A model generated the notes under the pieces. It saw only the letters and a list, made by a program, of their open reading frames with translations. It was not told the origin of the DNA and did no database searches. The position numbers were made by a program, and so were the translations under genes. Positions 19,663 through 28,083 of a stretch of 64,000 bases of DNA are shown in pieces; positions within the stretch are counted from its first letter, which is position 1, and each line of letters starts with the position of its first letter. The stretch lies in contig NZ_MWWR01000003.1 in NCBI RefSeq assembly GCF_002259605.1, forward strand, positions 62,001 to 126,000, read 5' to 3'. This DNA comes from Pseudoscardovia radai. Lineage in GTDB: Bacteria; Actinomycetota; Actinomycetes; Actinomycetales; Bifidobacteriaceae.

Positions 19663-21912
19663 ATGAGCGATATACCGACCACGGGGAACGCCACGGAGTT
19701 CGTGACCGAGCGCATCGACAAGTTCATCGGCCGCCGCGGTGAGATCAACCGCGAGCTGAGCCGAAACGGGGTGCGCTTCGGCATCTATAAGAACGGCGAG
19801 TACCACGACCGGCTCTTTCCCTTCGACCCGATCCCACGCATCATCCCCTCCGATGAATTCGACGAGCTCGAGGCGGGCCTGAAACAGCGCGTCACCGCGC
19901 TGAACGCGTTCCTGCGCGACGTCTACTCCGACAAGGCCATCGTGAAGGACGGCGTGATTCCAGAGGAATATGTCTACACGTCGGCGGGCTATCTGCCGCA
20001 GGTCAACGGCATGACGCCGCCGGCCGGCGTCTTCGCACATATCGCGGGCGAGGACCTCGTGCAGGGACAGGACGGGCGCTGGTGGGTGCTCGAAGACAAC
20101 CTGCGCATCCCGTCGGGCGCCAGCTACCCGCTGTTCGTGCGCGACATCGAGCGGCGCATCGACCCGCATCTGTTCCGCGACGTGCATGTACGCGACAACC
20201 GCGAGTACCCGCAGCTGCTGCGCGCCTCCATGGACTTCGTCTCGGCCAAGGGCATCAACGTGGTGCTCACGCCGGGCCGCTACAACTCCGCCTTCTTCGA
20301 ACATTCCTACCTGGCGGAGAAAATCGGCGCCGTCCTCGCTTTCCCGGAGGACCTCGAGGTGCAGGGCAACAAGGTGTATTTCATCGACTACGCGGGCCGG
20401 CGGCATCGTGTGGGCGCCGTATACCGCCGCCTGTCGGACGAGTACCTCGACCCCTTCGCCTTCAACCCGGATTCCGTCATCGGCGTACCCGGCCTGCTTG
20501 GCGCGTACCGCGCGGGCAACGTGGCGATCATCAATGCGCCAGGCAATGGCGTGGCCGATGACAAGGCGATGTATTACTTCGTGCCGCGCATGATCGAGTA
20601 CTACCTGCACGAAAAGCCGATTCTGCACAACGCGCCCACGTATATGCCCATGTTCGAGAAGGACCGCGCCACCGTGCTCGACAGGCTCGGCGAACTCGTC
20701 ATCAAGGACGTGGCGGAGGCCGGCGGCTACGGCGTGGTGTTCGGCTCAAGCCTTGACGCGCATGGGCTCGAGGAGATGCGCGAGCGCATCACCGCCGAGC
20801 CGCGGCGTTTCATCGCGCAGGAGGTGATCCAGTTCCGCGACCTTGACGTAGTGGACCCGGATACGGGCGAGCATGTGCCGCGCAAGGCGGATCTGCGCGC
20901 CTTCGTGGTGACGGGCAAGGACACGAGCGTGTGGTATTCGGGCCTGACCCGATATTCCAGCGTGCCGGGGCAGATGATCGTGAATTCCTCGCAGGGCGGC
21001 GGCTTCAAGGACACGTGGGTGCTGGCGCCGAAGGACGCGGAGGCGCTGGGCACGATTCGGCCGGGCCGCCCGATGGCGCTGGCAAGCGATTCGGCGGCGC
21101 ATTCATCGTCCCTCATCACCGCGTCGAAGGCGGAAAGCCTGTATTGGCTGGGGCGGTACACGGAGCGCGTGTTCACGACGCTCAACCGCTTCTTCCCCTT
21201 CTACGACCGCGTGATGGACACGAACGTGGAGGCCTTCCGCCCCTTCGCCGAGGCGCTCGACCTGCCGACCGACTTCAAGGATTTCGACGCCTTCGTGCAC
21301 TCCTTCCTCTACGATGCGTCCGATCCGAACTCCGTGGTCAGCGCCATGAAGCGCGCCTTCGAGGATGCCATCGTGCTGCGGCCCATGCTGGGCTCGAAGG
21401 CGATCTCCTATATCGAGATGGCACTGATCGTGATGGGCGGCGACACGCCGGATCGCGACGAATCCGACATCTACCGCCAGCGCGACATCACCGATATCAT
21501 CCTGACCTTCTGGGGAAGCGTGGAGAACTCCGGCGTGGCGCCGCTGCTCAAATCGTTCCTGTTCATCGGCAAGTACATCGAGCGCCTCGAGCTGTACACG
21601 AGGCTCGGCGGCGACGACGAGGAGACGCGCCCCGCTCTCGACAAGCTCATGGCGTACTGCCGCCTCGTGTCGGGCAACCCGCTTCCGCGCTGCTACTGCG
21701 ACGGCCTGCAATGGCTCGTCGACCACCTTCCGCAGCGTGGGTATCCGGCGCTCGCGCATGATATCGAGAGCATCCTCCAGGGTTTCTCGAACGTGCTGCC
21801 CGAGGCGACGGTGAACGGGTCGATGATGGCGATGTCGCAGAACGCACCCGAGGCGCGGGACGGTTCGAACGATCGGGACGGAGCGAACGATCGGGACGGA
21901 GCGGAGGCGTAA
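19663..21912 (+). CDS. Circularly permuted ATP-grasp plus alpha-E domain protein
   Basis: A 749-residue fusion. Residues 1 to about 480 are a circularly permuted ATP-grasp domain (DUF404/DUF407 type): GVFAHIAGEDLVQGQDGRWWVLEDN, PSGASYPL, VRDNREYPQLL, IINAPGNGVADDKAMYYFVP and RKADLRAFVV. From about 487 comes a helical alpha-E domain (SLYWLGRYTERVFTTL). Such proteins are predicted to form amide bonds in a peptide-like product together with a transglutaminase-like partner, which follows here after 130 bases. The substrate is unknown. The ATG at 19663 follows GAAGGAGG and GGAAGG sites; longer starts lack one. The C-terminus carries an 18-bp tandem duplication (21866-21900). Confidence 0.9.
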   Translation: MSDIPTTGNATEFVTERIDKFIGRRGEINRELSRNGVRFGIYKNGEYHDRLFPFDPIPRIIPSDEFDELEAGLKQRVTALNAFLRDVYSDKAIVKDGVIPEEYVYTSAGYLPQVNGMTPPAGVFAHIAGEDLVQGQDGRWWVLEDNLRIPSGASYPLFVRDIERRIDPHLFRDVHVRDNREYPQLLRASMDFVSAKGINVVLTPGRYNSAFFEHSYLAEKIGAVLAFPEDLEVQGNKVYFIDYAGRRHRVGAVYRRLSDEYLDPFAFNPDSVIGVPGLLGAYRAGNVAIINAPGNGVADDKAMYYFVPRMIEYYLHEKPILHNAPTYMPMFEKDRATVLDRLGELVIKDVAEAGGYGVVFGSSLDAHGLEEMRERITAEPRRFIAQEVIQFRDLDVVDPDTGEHVPRKADLRAFVVTGKDTSVWYSGLTRYSSVPGQMIVNSSQGGGFKDTWVLAPKDAEALGTIRPGRPMALASDSAAHSSSLITASKAESLYWLGRYTERVFTTLNRFFPFYDRVMDTNVEAFRPFAEALDLPTDFKDFDAFVHSFLYDASDPNSVVSAMKRAFEDAIVLRPMLGSKAISYIEMALIVMGGDTPDRDESDIYRQRDITDIILTFWGSVENSGVAPLLKSFLFIGKYIERLELYTRLGGDDEETRPALDKLMAYCRLVSGNPLPRCYCDGLQWLVDHLPQRGYPALAHDIESILQGFSNVLPEATVNGSMMAMSQNAPEARDGSNDRDGANDRDGAEA

Positions 21913-21923
21913 GGCTTGGCTGT

Positions 21924-21963
21924 CCCGGAATCCTGACGGCTGCGCCCCGGAATCCTGACGGCA
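21924..21963 (+). repeat. Short direct repeat between the ATP-grasp and transglutaminase genes
   Basis: CCCGGAATCCTGACGGC occurs twice, starting at 21924 and 21947, about 23 bases apart. It lies within the 130-base gap. No operator or promoter is recognised. It follows the 18-bp duplication at the end of the upstream gene. Confidence 0.5.
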
Positions 21964-22042
21964 TGGCGTGTCGGGGAACGGTGGGAAGATGGGCGCTGCC
22001 CGGTGCCACCGATCCGCCGATGCGGACGCGGAAGGAGAAACC

Positions 22043-22843
22043 ATGAAGAAGCTGGTGTTCGACTACGAGATGAAGCTGTCCTTCAGCTCGCCGGTCACCA
22101 AGCATCGTTTCCAGCTGCGTTGCGTGCCCAACACCTGCCCGCGCCAGCAGGTCATGGACGTCGACGTGCATATCGAGCCGTCCGTGGACGTCGAGACCGC
22201 CGTCGATTCCTTCGATTCCATCGTGCTCACCGGCTACATCCCGCAGCCGCATACGCAGTTCAGCTATTCGGTGCGCGGCATCGTGTTCGTCGACAACGCG
22301 AACACGCATACCGAGATGTGCAAGCCGCTGTACCGCTTCGAATCCGTGCTCACCCAGCCGGGTCCGCAGATAGAGGCGATGACGGAGACCTGCCGCCGGC
22401 GCATCTCGGCGCTTCCCGGCGATCCGTCGCCCGTCGACATGGCCGCGGAGGTCATGCACGAGGTCTATCGTGCCTTCACCTATGCCCCTGGTTCCACCAC
22501 GATTCACACGACGGCCGAGCAGGCGCTGGCCCAGAGCCGCGGCGTCTGTCAGGACTACGCGCACGTCATGCTGTCGGTCTGCCGGCGCCTTGGCCTCGCC
22601 GCGCGGTATATCGCCGGGCTTCTCGGCGGCGAGGGCGCCACGCACGCGTGGGTGGAGGTCTACCACAACAGTCGTTGGATCGGGCTCGACCCGACGCACG
22701 ATCGCATGGTGGACGACAACTACATCACCATCGCCCACGGTCGCGACTACCGCGACTGCATGCTCGACATCGGCACATTCATGGGCAACGACGTGCGCCA
22801 GGACCAGTGGGTCAACGCCTCCGTGCATGAACCGACCGAGTGA
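22043..22843 (+). CDS. Transglutaminase-like cysteine protease family protein
   Basis: A 266-residue protein with an N-terminal beta domain of the bacterial transglutaminase type (residues 1 to about 120) and a transglutaminase core. The catalytic triad is visible as Cys169 (SRGVCQDYAH), His201 (GATHAWVEVY) and Asp216 (WIGLDPTHD). The ATG follows GAAGGAGAA. With the ATP-grasp/alpha-E gene upstream it makes the two-gene core of a widespread but uncharacterised system. In other genomes the partners are sometimes joined by an Anbu peptidase, which is not present here. No signal peptide is seen, so it is probably cytoplasmic. Confidence 0.92.
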   Translation: MKKLVFDYEMKLSFSSPVTKHRFQLRCVPNTCPRQQVMDVDVHIEPSVDVETAVDSFDSIVLTGYIPQPHTQFSYSVRGIVFVDNANTHTEMCKPLYRFESVLTQPGPQIEAMTETCRRRISALPGDPSPVDMAAEVMHEVYRAFTYAPGSTTIHTTAEQALAQSRGVCQDYAHVMLSVCRRLGLAARYIAGLLGGEGATHAWVEVYHNSRWIGLDPTHDRMVDDNYITIAHGRDYRDCMLDIGTFMGNDVRQDQWVNASVHEPTE

Positions 22844-22901
22844 CCGGGTGGGTCGGGCGCGCGGGTGTTCGTGGCGTCTCGGCACGTCTCGGCGCGTCGG
22901 A

Positions 22902-22930
22902 TGGACGTTTCGCGAAAAGTGTGGCATAAT
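22902..22930 (+). promoter_or_regulatory. Promoter of the tRNA-Ser gene
   Basis: TGGACG at 22902-22907 and CATAAT at 22925-22930 are separated by 17 bases and lie 23 bases before the tRNA. Both hexamers are good matches to a housekeeping sigma factor promoter. Confidence 0.75.
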
Positions 22931-22952
22931 GCAAAAGTTGCTTGCGCAACGT

Positions 22953-23037
22953 GGATGATTGTCCGAGCGGTCGAAGGAGCACGACTCGAAATCGTGTGAG
23001 GCTAACACCTCCAAGAGTTCGAATCTCTTATCATCCG
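22953..23037 (+). tRNA. tRNA-Ser (anticodon CGA)
   Basis: An 85-base tRNA with a 7-bp acceptor stem (GGATGAT at 22953-22959 with ATCATCC at 23030-23036), discriminator G at 23037, anticodon stem CACGA/TCGTG around the loop CTCGAAA, anticodon CGA at 22987-22989, a long class II variable arm, and a T arm with TTCGAAT. It reads UCG codons, which are abundant in this GC-rich genome. The 3' CCA is not encoded. A strong terminator follows at once. Confidence 0.97.
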
Positions 23038-23042
23038 CGCAC

Positions 23043-23076
23043 GGGGTTCCGGCGGTTTCCGCCGGAACCCCTTTTC
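23043..23076 (+). terminator. Intrinsic terminator after tRNA-Ser
   Basis: A perfect 13-bp GC-rich stem pairs 23043-23055 with 23059-23071 across a TTT loop, followed by TTTTCC. It begins six bases after the tRNA. Confidence 0.93.
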
Positions 23077-23270
23077 CGTCTTGGAATCCCAGTGTTCTCT
23101 AGGGGTTGCGGGATTCTCCCAGGGCGTTCCCCGTCTCGAACGTGCGTGCGTTTCGGTGCATTCTCCATGCGTCCGAGTGCGTCGATTGCGGTACATTTTG
23201 TGGACAAGTTTTCGCGGCGCGCTTTTGTCCGCTGATTCGCGATCGGGGGAGATGCAGCGAGGGCTCCGTT

Positions 23271-23613
23271 GGGATGGGCTTGGGCGGGTGTGGGGGCACC
23301 CGCTTTAGGCGATTTTGGCCGGGTATTTGGTGGTTTTTCTGTTGGGATGGCGTTGGGCGGGTGTGGGGGCACCCGCTGAAGGCGGTTTTGGGTTGGTTTT
23401 GGGCTGTTGGGTGGTCGGGATGGCGTTGGACGGGTGTGGGGATACCCACTTTAGACGATTTTGGGGCTTTGGGCGGGCCGGATGGGTGCTAGATGGGCTT
23501 GGGCGGGTGTGGGGATACCCATTTTGGACGATTTCGGCCGGGTATTTGGCGGTTTTTCTGTTGGGATGGCGTTGGGCGGGTGTGGGGGCACCCATTTTGG
23601 ACGATTTCGGCCG
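23271..23613 (+). repeat. 73-bp tandem repeat array 1 (five units)
   Basis: Five units whose conserved GATGG box begins at 23273, 23346, 23419, 23492 and 23565, exactly 73 bases apart each time. A unit has a conserved part of about 45 bases containing a G-rich hairpin (GGGTG, six-base loop, CACCC in its GC form) followed by a GATTT or GGTTTT box, and a linker of about 28 bases. The linkers of units 1 and 4 differ by one base; the others differ more. The first unit has five closely spaced G runs that could form a quadruplex. The array fills the gap between the tRNA terminator and the HNH gene; bases 23077-23270 before it show nothing recognisable. Confidence 0.95.
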
Positions 23614-23786
23614 CTGGCATCGGGTCCGCCGACGCTCCGGGCGCGAGCAAGGACGGCATCGTGGCATAATTCGTGAAATAGGGCACCATAGCGTGCCATT
23701 CGATATGCGTGAAACGAAGGTCGGCGGCGAAGATGGCCGGACGGCAGACGAAGAAGACGGGAACATCGTCGAAAGGTGACGGAACC

Positions 23787-24899
23787 ATGCTGCACAGCAA
23801 GAAATTCTGGATTGCGGTCCTCGCATTCCTCCTGCTCATCGCCATCCCACAATGCTCCGGCGGCACCAAATCCGACACCCAGCCAACCGCCGAGGCCAGC
23901 GCCTCCTCATCGTCCCCGGAATCGTCAGAACCGACGGACACCGCGTCGTCAAGCACACCCGCTCCCGCCGACACCGACACCGCCACAACCGACGCCGCAC
24001 CGGCACCTGAGAACACGGCCGCTGCCGCATCCGGCGACGCGGCGCAGGGCACGCTCGCCACAACCGTGCTCGACGCGCTGCCCGTCAAGGGACGCGCACC
24101 GAAAACCGGCTATTCGCGCGACCAATTCGGCCAGGCGTGGAGCGACGTCGACCACAACGGCTGCGACACGCGCAACGACATCCTCAAACGCGACATGACG
24201 AACGTCACCTTCAAATCCGGCACCCACGATTGCGTGGTGCTCACGGGAACGCTCGACGACCCCTACACCGGCACCACCATCCAGTTCCAGCGCGGACAGG
24301 GGACGTCGACCGCCGTGCAGATCGATCACGTGGTGGCCCTCTCGGACGCCTGGCAGACGGGCGCCCAGCAGCTGAGCTCCGACCAGCGCCTCCAGCTGGC
24401 GAACGATCCGTATAACCTGCTCGCCGTGGACGGGCCGGCGAACGAGCAGAAATCCGATAGTGACGCCGCGTCGTGGCTGCCGAGCAACACGGCGTTCCGC
24501 TGCGAGTACGTGGCGCGGCAGATCGGCGTAAAAAGCAAGTATTCGCTGTGGGTGACGCAGGGCGAGAAATCGGCCATGCAGACCGTGCTGTCCAGCTGCC
24601 CCACGCAGACGGTTCCGACGGACGGCGGCGTGTCGCAGGGCGCGAAGGTGGCGACGGCGGCGGCCGCGCAGAATTCCACGGCGCAGGCATCGTCCGGTTC
24701 GGGGTCCGGGTCGAATTCCGGTGCGGCCGCGGCGCAGCAGCCGGCGCAGACCGCCGATTCCGGCAGCTCCGACGTGTACTACGGCAGCTGCTCTGATGTG
24801 CGCGCGGCGGGCAAGGCGCCGCTGTACGCCGGCCAGCCGGGGTATCGGTCGGGACTTGACAGGGATCACGACGGCGTGGCCTGCGAGGCGAAGAAATGA
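23787..24899 (+). CDS. Exported HNH nuclease with C-terminal excalibur domain
   Basis: A 370-residue protein. An N-terminal hydrophobic segment (about 6-20) with a Cys soon after it (IPQC) suggests a signal peptide, possibly a lipoprotein. A Ser/Thr/Pro/Ala-rich linker runs to about 90. The nuclease domain (DUF1524-like HNH) at about 95-270 shows QIDHVVALSDAWQTGA with Asp180-His181 and then NDPYNLLAVDGPANEQKSD. After a low-complexity linker, the last 40 residues are an excalibur domain ending in a calcium-loop-like DRDHDGVACE. It is probably a surface or secreted DNase. The start at 23787 is chosen for the signal sequence; the patatin gene overlaps its end by four bases. Confidence 0.88.
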   Translation: MLHSKKFWIAVLAFLLLIAIPQCSGGTKSDTQPTAEASASSSSPESSEPTDTASSSTPAPADTDTATTDAAPAPENTAAAASGDAAQGTLATTVLDALPVKGRAPKTGYSRDQFGQAWSDVDHNGCDTRNDILKRDMTNVTFKSGTHDCVVLTGTLDDPYTGTTIQFQRGQGTSTAVQIDHVVALSDAWQTGAQQLSSDQRLQLANDPYNLLAVDGPANEQKSDSDAASWLPSNTAFRCEYVARQIGVKSKYSLWVTQGEKSAMQTVLSSCPTQTVPTDGGVSQGAKVATAAAAQNSTAQASSGSGSGSNSGAAAAQQPAQTADSGSSDVYYGSCSDVRAAGKAPLYAGQPGYRSGLDRDHDGVACEAKK

Positions 24900-25897
24900 C
24901 AGGTGGCGATAGGGCGAGCGGCGCCACGATGTCCGGCGCCACGATGCCGCACGATGCCGCCGCCCGCCCCGTCGCGGCGCAACCGCCCGCCCCGCGCATA
25001 GGCCTCGTGCTCGAAGGCGGTGCCATGCGCGGCATGTTCACCGCCGGCGTGCTCGATGTGCTGATGCGCGCCCGCGTGGAATGCGACGCGATGATCGGCG
25101 TCTCGGCGGGAGCCGCACTGGGCTGCAACTACAAGTCGCGCCAGATCGGCAGGGCGCTGCGCTACAACAAGCGTTTCTGCGCCGACCCGCGCTACGCCGG
25201 CGTGCGCTCGTGGCTCACCACCGGAGACATCTACAGCGTCAAGTTCGCCTACGGCGTGGTGCCGTTCCGCGCCGACCCGATGGATGAGCGCGCCTTCGCC
25301 GCCGATCCCATGGAGTTCTGGTGCGTCGCCACCGACGCGGCCACCGGCGAACCGGCCTACCGGTGCATGAGGCACGCCATCGACATGCCTTTCGTTCGCG
25401 CCTCGGCCTCGATCCCCATCGCCTCGCGCCCGGTCGAGATCGACGGCCGGCGCTATGTGGACGGCGGCGTGAGCGACCCGGTGCCGCTGGAATTCTTCGA
25501 AAAACAAGGCTACGCGCGCACCATCGTGGTGCTTACGCAGCCCGACGACTACCGCAAGACGCCGCTGCCGCATATGCGCGCGATCCGCCTCGCCCTGCAC
25601 CGCTACCCGCACCTGGCGGAGGCCATCGAACGGCGCCCCGGCATGTATAACCGCGAAATCGACTATGTGCGCGAGCGCGAGAAGGCGGGCGCCGCGCTGG
25701 TTATCCGCCCAGCGGAATCCCTGAATATCGGCGCACTGTGCAAGGATCCGTCGGAGCTGCAAAGGGTCTACGATTGCGGCGTACGCGAGGCGACGAAGGC
25801 GTTGCCGCGAGTGCTCGGTTTCGTGGGGGAAGAGCATGTGGGCCGCCACGATGTGCCGTATACCACGCGCATCATTCCGCCCCAGCGCAATCTCTAG
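24896..25897 (+). CDS. Patatin-like phospholipase
   Basis: A 333-residue serine hydrolase of the bacterial patatin family (COG4667 type). The oxyanion-hole motif LEGGAMRG is at about 39-46, the nucleophile motif GVSAG has Ser70, and the catalytic Asp is Asp189 in YVDGGVSD. No signal peptide is seen; it is probably cytoplasmic and acts on lipid acyl esters, though the substrate is unknown. The start overlaps the HNH stop (ATGA). The N-terminus before about residue 30 is low complexity and contains a 15-bp in-frame duplication (24920-24949), so a later start is possible. Confidence 0.9.
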   Translation: MTGGDRASGATMSGATMPHDAAARPVAAQPPAPRIGLVLEGGAMRGMFTAGVLDVLMRARVECDAMIGVSAGAALGCNYKSRQIGRALRYNKRFCADPRYAGVRSWLTTGDIYSVKFAYGVVPFRADPMDERAFAADPMEFWCVATDAATGEPAYRCMRHAIDMPFVRASASIPIASRPVEIDGRRYVDGGVSDPVPLEFFEKQGYARTIVVLTQPDDYRKTPLPHMRAIRLALHRYPHLAEAIERRPGMYNREIDYVREREKAGAALVIRPAESLNIGALCKDPSELQRVYDCGVREATKALPRVLGFVGEEHVGRHDVPYTTRIIPPQRNL

Positions 25898-25898
25898 T

Positions 25899-25916
25899 GC
25901 GCGGTGCGTGCCGCGC
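25899..25916. terminator. Possible bidirectional hairpin between convergent genes
   Basis: GCGCGG at 25899-25904 pairs with CCGCGC at 25911-25916 across a six-base loop, in the 34-base gap between the convergent patatin and radical SAM genes. There is no T-run on either side, so its strength as a terminator is doubtful. Confidence 0.35.
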
Positions 25917-25931
25917 CGCCATGCCGGGACG

Positions 25932-27236
25932 CTAGCGCCAGACGCCGGGAATCGCCTCGCCGCATGACGGGCAGCGTGCGTATTGCACGGCGGTGGAATC
26001 GTGGAGTATGCCGTGTATCCCGCCGCCCGACAGCCTGTCGAGCGTCACGCGGAACCAATCGCGCACAACCAGCGCCTCGCCGCACGCGGGGCAGAACGTC
26101 GTGGACCCCTCGGCGTCGCGCACATTGCCCGTGTACACGAAGCGCAGCCCCTCGCTTATCGCGATGCGCCGCGCTCGCGTCAGCGTGTCCGGCGGCGTGG
26201 GCGGCACGTCCATCATGCGGAAATCCGGGTGGAACGCGGAGAAATGCAGCGGCACGTCGCGGCCTACGTGGTCGCGGATCCACGCGCATTCGGCGTGCAG
26301 CTGCGCATCATCGTCGTTGAAGCCGGGGATGAGCAGCGTCGTGAGCTCCACCCAGCAGCCGGGCGCCGCGCATGCTATCTCGATTGTGCGCAGCACGTCG
26401 CCCAGGCGCGTGCCCGTGACGCGGCGGTAGAAGCTTTCGTCGAATCCCTTGAGGTCGATATTCGCCGCGTCCATATGCGCGTAGAAGTCGGTTGCGGCCC
26501 GCTCGGCCATGTAACCGGCCGTCACGGCCACCGGATGCACGCCGCGCTCGCGGCACGCGTCGGCCGTGTCGATGGCGTATTCGGCGAACACGATGGGGTC
26601 GTTGTATGTGAACGCCACGCTGCGCGCGCCCCGGCTCGCCGCGGCGGAGGCGATGTCGGCGGGGGAGGCGTGCGATCCGAGGCGGGCCCAGCTACGCGCG
26701 GCGGAGAGCTCCCAGTTCTGGCAGAAACGGCATGCGCTGTTGCAGCCGGCCGTGCCGAAGCTCAGCGCAGTCGAGCCGGGGAGGAAGTGGTTCAGCGGCT
26801 TCTTCTCGATGGGGTCGATGGCGAAGCCGGAGCTCACGCCGTAGGTGTCGCAGTGGATGAGGCCGTCGTCGTGGCACGAGCGCACGAAGCATGCGCCGCG
26901 CTGCCCCGGTGCGAGGCGGCAGTGCCGCGGGCACACGTCGCATATGGCGCGTAGGAGGGGCGGCGTGGGGTGCGTGGAGGGTGCGGGGGCGAGGTCGGTG
27001 GCCGGGCACGGCGCGGTTGGTGCGGCGGTTGGGCACGGCGGGGCGGCAGCCGCGGTGGGGTCAGCAGTTGCAGCGGGTTTCTCGCGATGCTGCCATCGGC
27101 CGACCGTGGGATCCGGGATGACGCCTGTGGTTTCCGCAATCTGCGGGGTTTCTGGGATTCCCCGGTTGTTTGAGATACCGTGTGGGGTTTGTGCGGTGCC
27201 TTGGTTGTCCGGCGTCGGATTGTTCTGGTGAATCAT
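25932..27236 (-). CDS. amrS: AmrS-type radical SAM protein
   Basis: A 434-residue radical SAM enzyme. The cluster motif CNSACRFC gives Cys165, Cys169 and Cys172. A Cys-rich segment before it (ICDVCPRHCRLAPGQRGAC, about 98-116) and the block HFLPGSTALSFGTAGC are characteristic of the AmmeMemoRadiSam radical SAM protein. The C-terminus adds two CxxC pairs (CPACG and CPSCG), a probable zinc ribbon. The first 90 residues are a Pro/Thr/Ala-rich extension. The start at 27236 is set by a GGAAGGA site; the frame stays open upstream into repeat array 2 but that part is not credible. The AMMECR1 and MEMO partners are not adjacent. The chemistry is not known. Confidence 0.85.
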   Translation of the reverse strand: MIHQNNPTPDNQGTAQTPHGISNNRGIPETPQIAETTGVIPDPTVGRWQHREKPAATADPTAAAAPPCPTAAPTAPCPATDLAPAPSTHPTPPLLRAICDVCPRHCRLAPGQRGACFVRSCHDDGLIHCDTYGVSSGFAIDPIEKKPLNHFLPGSTALSFGTAGCNSACRFCQNWELSAARSWARLGSHASPADIASAAASRGARSVAFTYNDPIVFAEYAIDTADACRERGVHPVAVTAGYMAERAATDFYAHMDAANIDLKGFDESFYRRVTGTRLGDVLRTIEIACAAPGCWVELTTLLIPGFNDDDAQLHAECAWIRDHVGRDVPLHFSAFHPDFRMMDVPPTPPDTLTRARRIAISEGLRFVYTGNVRDAEGSTTFCPACGEALVVRDWFRVTLDRLSGGGIHGILHDSTAVQYARCPSCGEAIPGVWR

Positions 27237-27300
27237 CGTCGATCCTTCCCATCGTGCATACCTCGACGATACCGCGCCGCCGCGCGCCGTGTTTGTGCCT

Positions 27301-27905
27301 TCGGCGGATGTCGCGGCACCCACTTTGGGCGGCTTCGGGCTGGTTTTGGGCTGTTGGGCGGACTGAATGGCGTTCGGCGGGTGTGGGGGCACCCGTTTAA
27401 GGCGGTTTTGGGTTGATTTTGCCTTGGTGAGGTGGTGTTTTGGGTTTCGGCGGGTGTGGCGGCACCCGTTTAAGACGATTTTGGGTCGGTTTTGGGCTGG
27501 TGGGCGGTCGAAATGGCGTTCGGCGGGTGCGACGGCACCCGCCGAAGGTGGTTTTAGTGGGCTTAGGGTGGGTTTCGGGGTCGAGATGGCGTTCGGCGGG
27601 TGTGGGGGCACCCACTTTGGACGATTTCGGGGTGCTGGCTGGAGGTCTTCCTGCCGGGATGGGCTTCGGTGGGTGTGGGAATACCCGTTTAAGACGGTTT
27701 TGGGTTGGTTTTGCCTTGGTGAGGTGGTGTTTTGGGTTTCGGCGGGTGTGGGGATACCCGCCGAAGGCGATTTTGGCTGGGTTAGGGTGGGTTTTGGGCG
27801 CTAGATGGGCTTCGGCTGGTGTGGGGGCACCCACTTTGGGCGGTTTCGGGGTGCTGGCTGGAGGTTTTCCGGCCGGGATGGCGTTCGGCGGGTGTGGCGG
27901 CACAC
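27301..27905 (+). repeat. 73-bp tandem repeat array 2 (nine units)
   Basis: Nine units with the conserved ACCC of the hairpin at 27318, 27391, 27464, 27537, 27610, 27683, 27756, 27829 and 27902 (ACAC in the last). Every spacing is exactly 73. The first unit is diverged at its left end. Linkers fall in families: units 2 and 6 share one, units 5 and 8 another, units 4 and 7 a third. In units 4 and 7 the arms are TTCGGCGGGT and ACCCGCCGAA, fully complementary. The array lies between the divergent amrS and rpoB genes, upstream of the rpoB promoter. Confidence 0.95.
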
Positions 27906-28000
27906 ATCGAACGGCATGCCTCTCCACGGCGGGAAAATCGTGGAAATTCGCGGAAAACACGACGCGCAGGACTTGCGCGACACGCCGACGAGTGCTAGCC

Positions 28001-28083
28001 TTGACATGTTTTGTGGCATTTGTCATATGGCGGGCATGTGTCATGGGGGCGCCCGCAGAGCATATGGCGGTTGTGCGGGCGCC
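28001..28083 (+). promoter_or_regulatory. rpoB promoter and leader hairpin
   Basis: A perfect TTGACA lies at 28001-28006, with CATATG 17 bases further on (28024-28029) as a weak -10. The decamer CATATGGCGG occurs at 28024 and again at 28061. A perfect 10-bp stem pairs 28048-28057 with 28074-28083 across a 16-base loop that contains the second decamer. The leader from there to the start codon is about 80 bases. The promoter assignment is probable; a role of the hairpin in control of rpoBC is inference. Confidence 0.6.

Noticed and set aside
23271-23613. Array 1 as a CRISPR array.
   Set aside because: The conserved part varies too much between units, the linkers recur between units and loci, and no cas genes are present.
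27237-27611. An N-terminal extension of the AmrS frame into array 2.
   Set aside because: The added residues translate the repeat array. A good ribosome binding site is found only before 27236.
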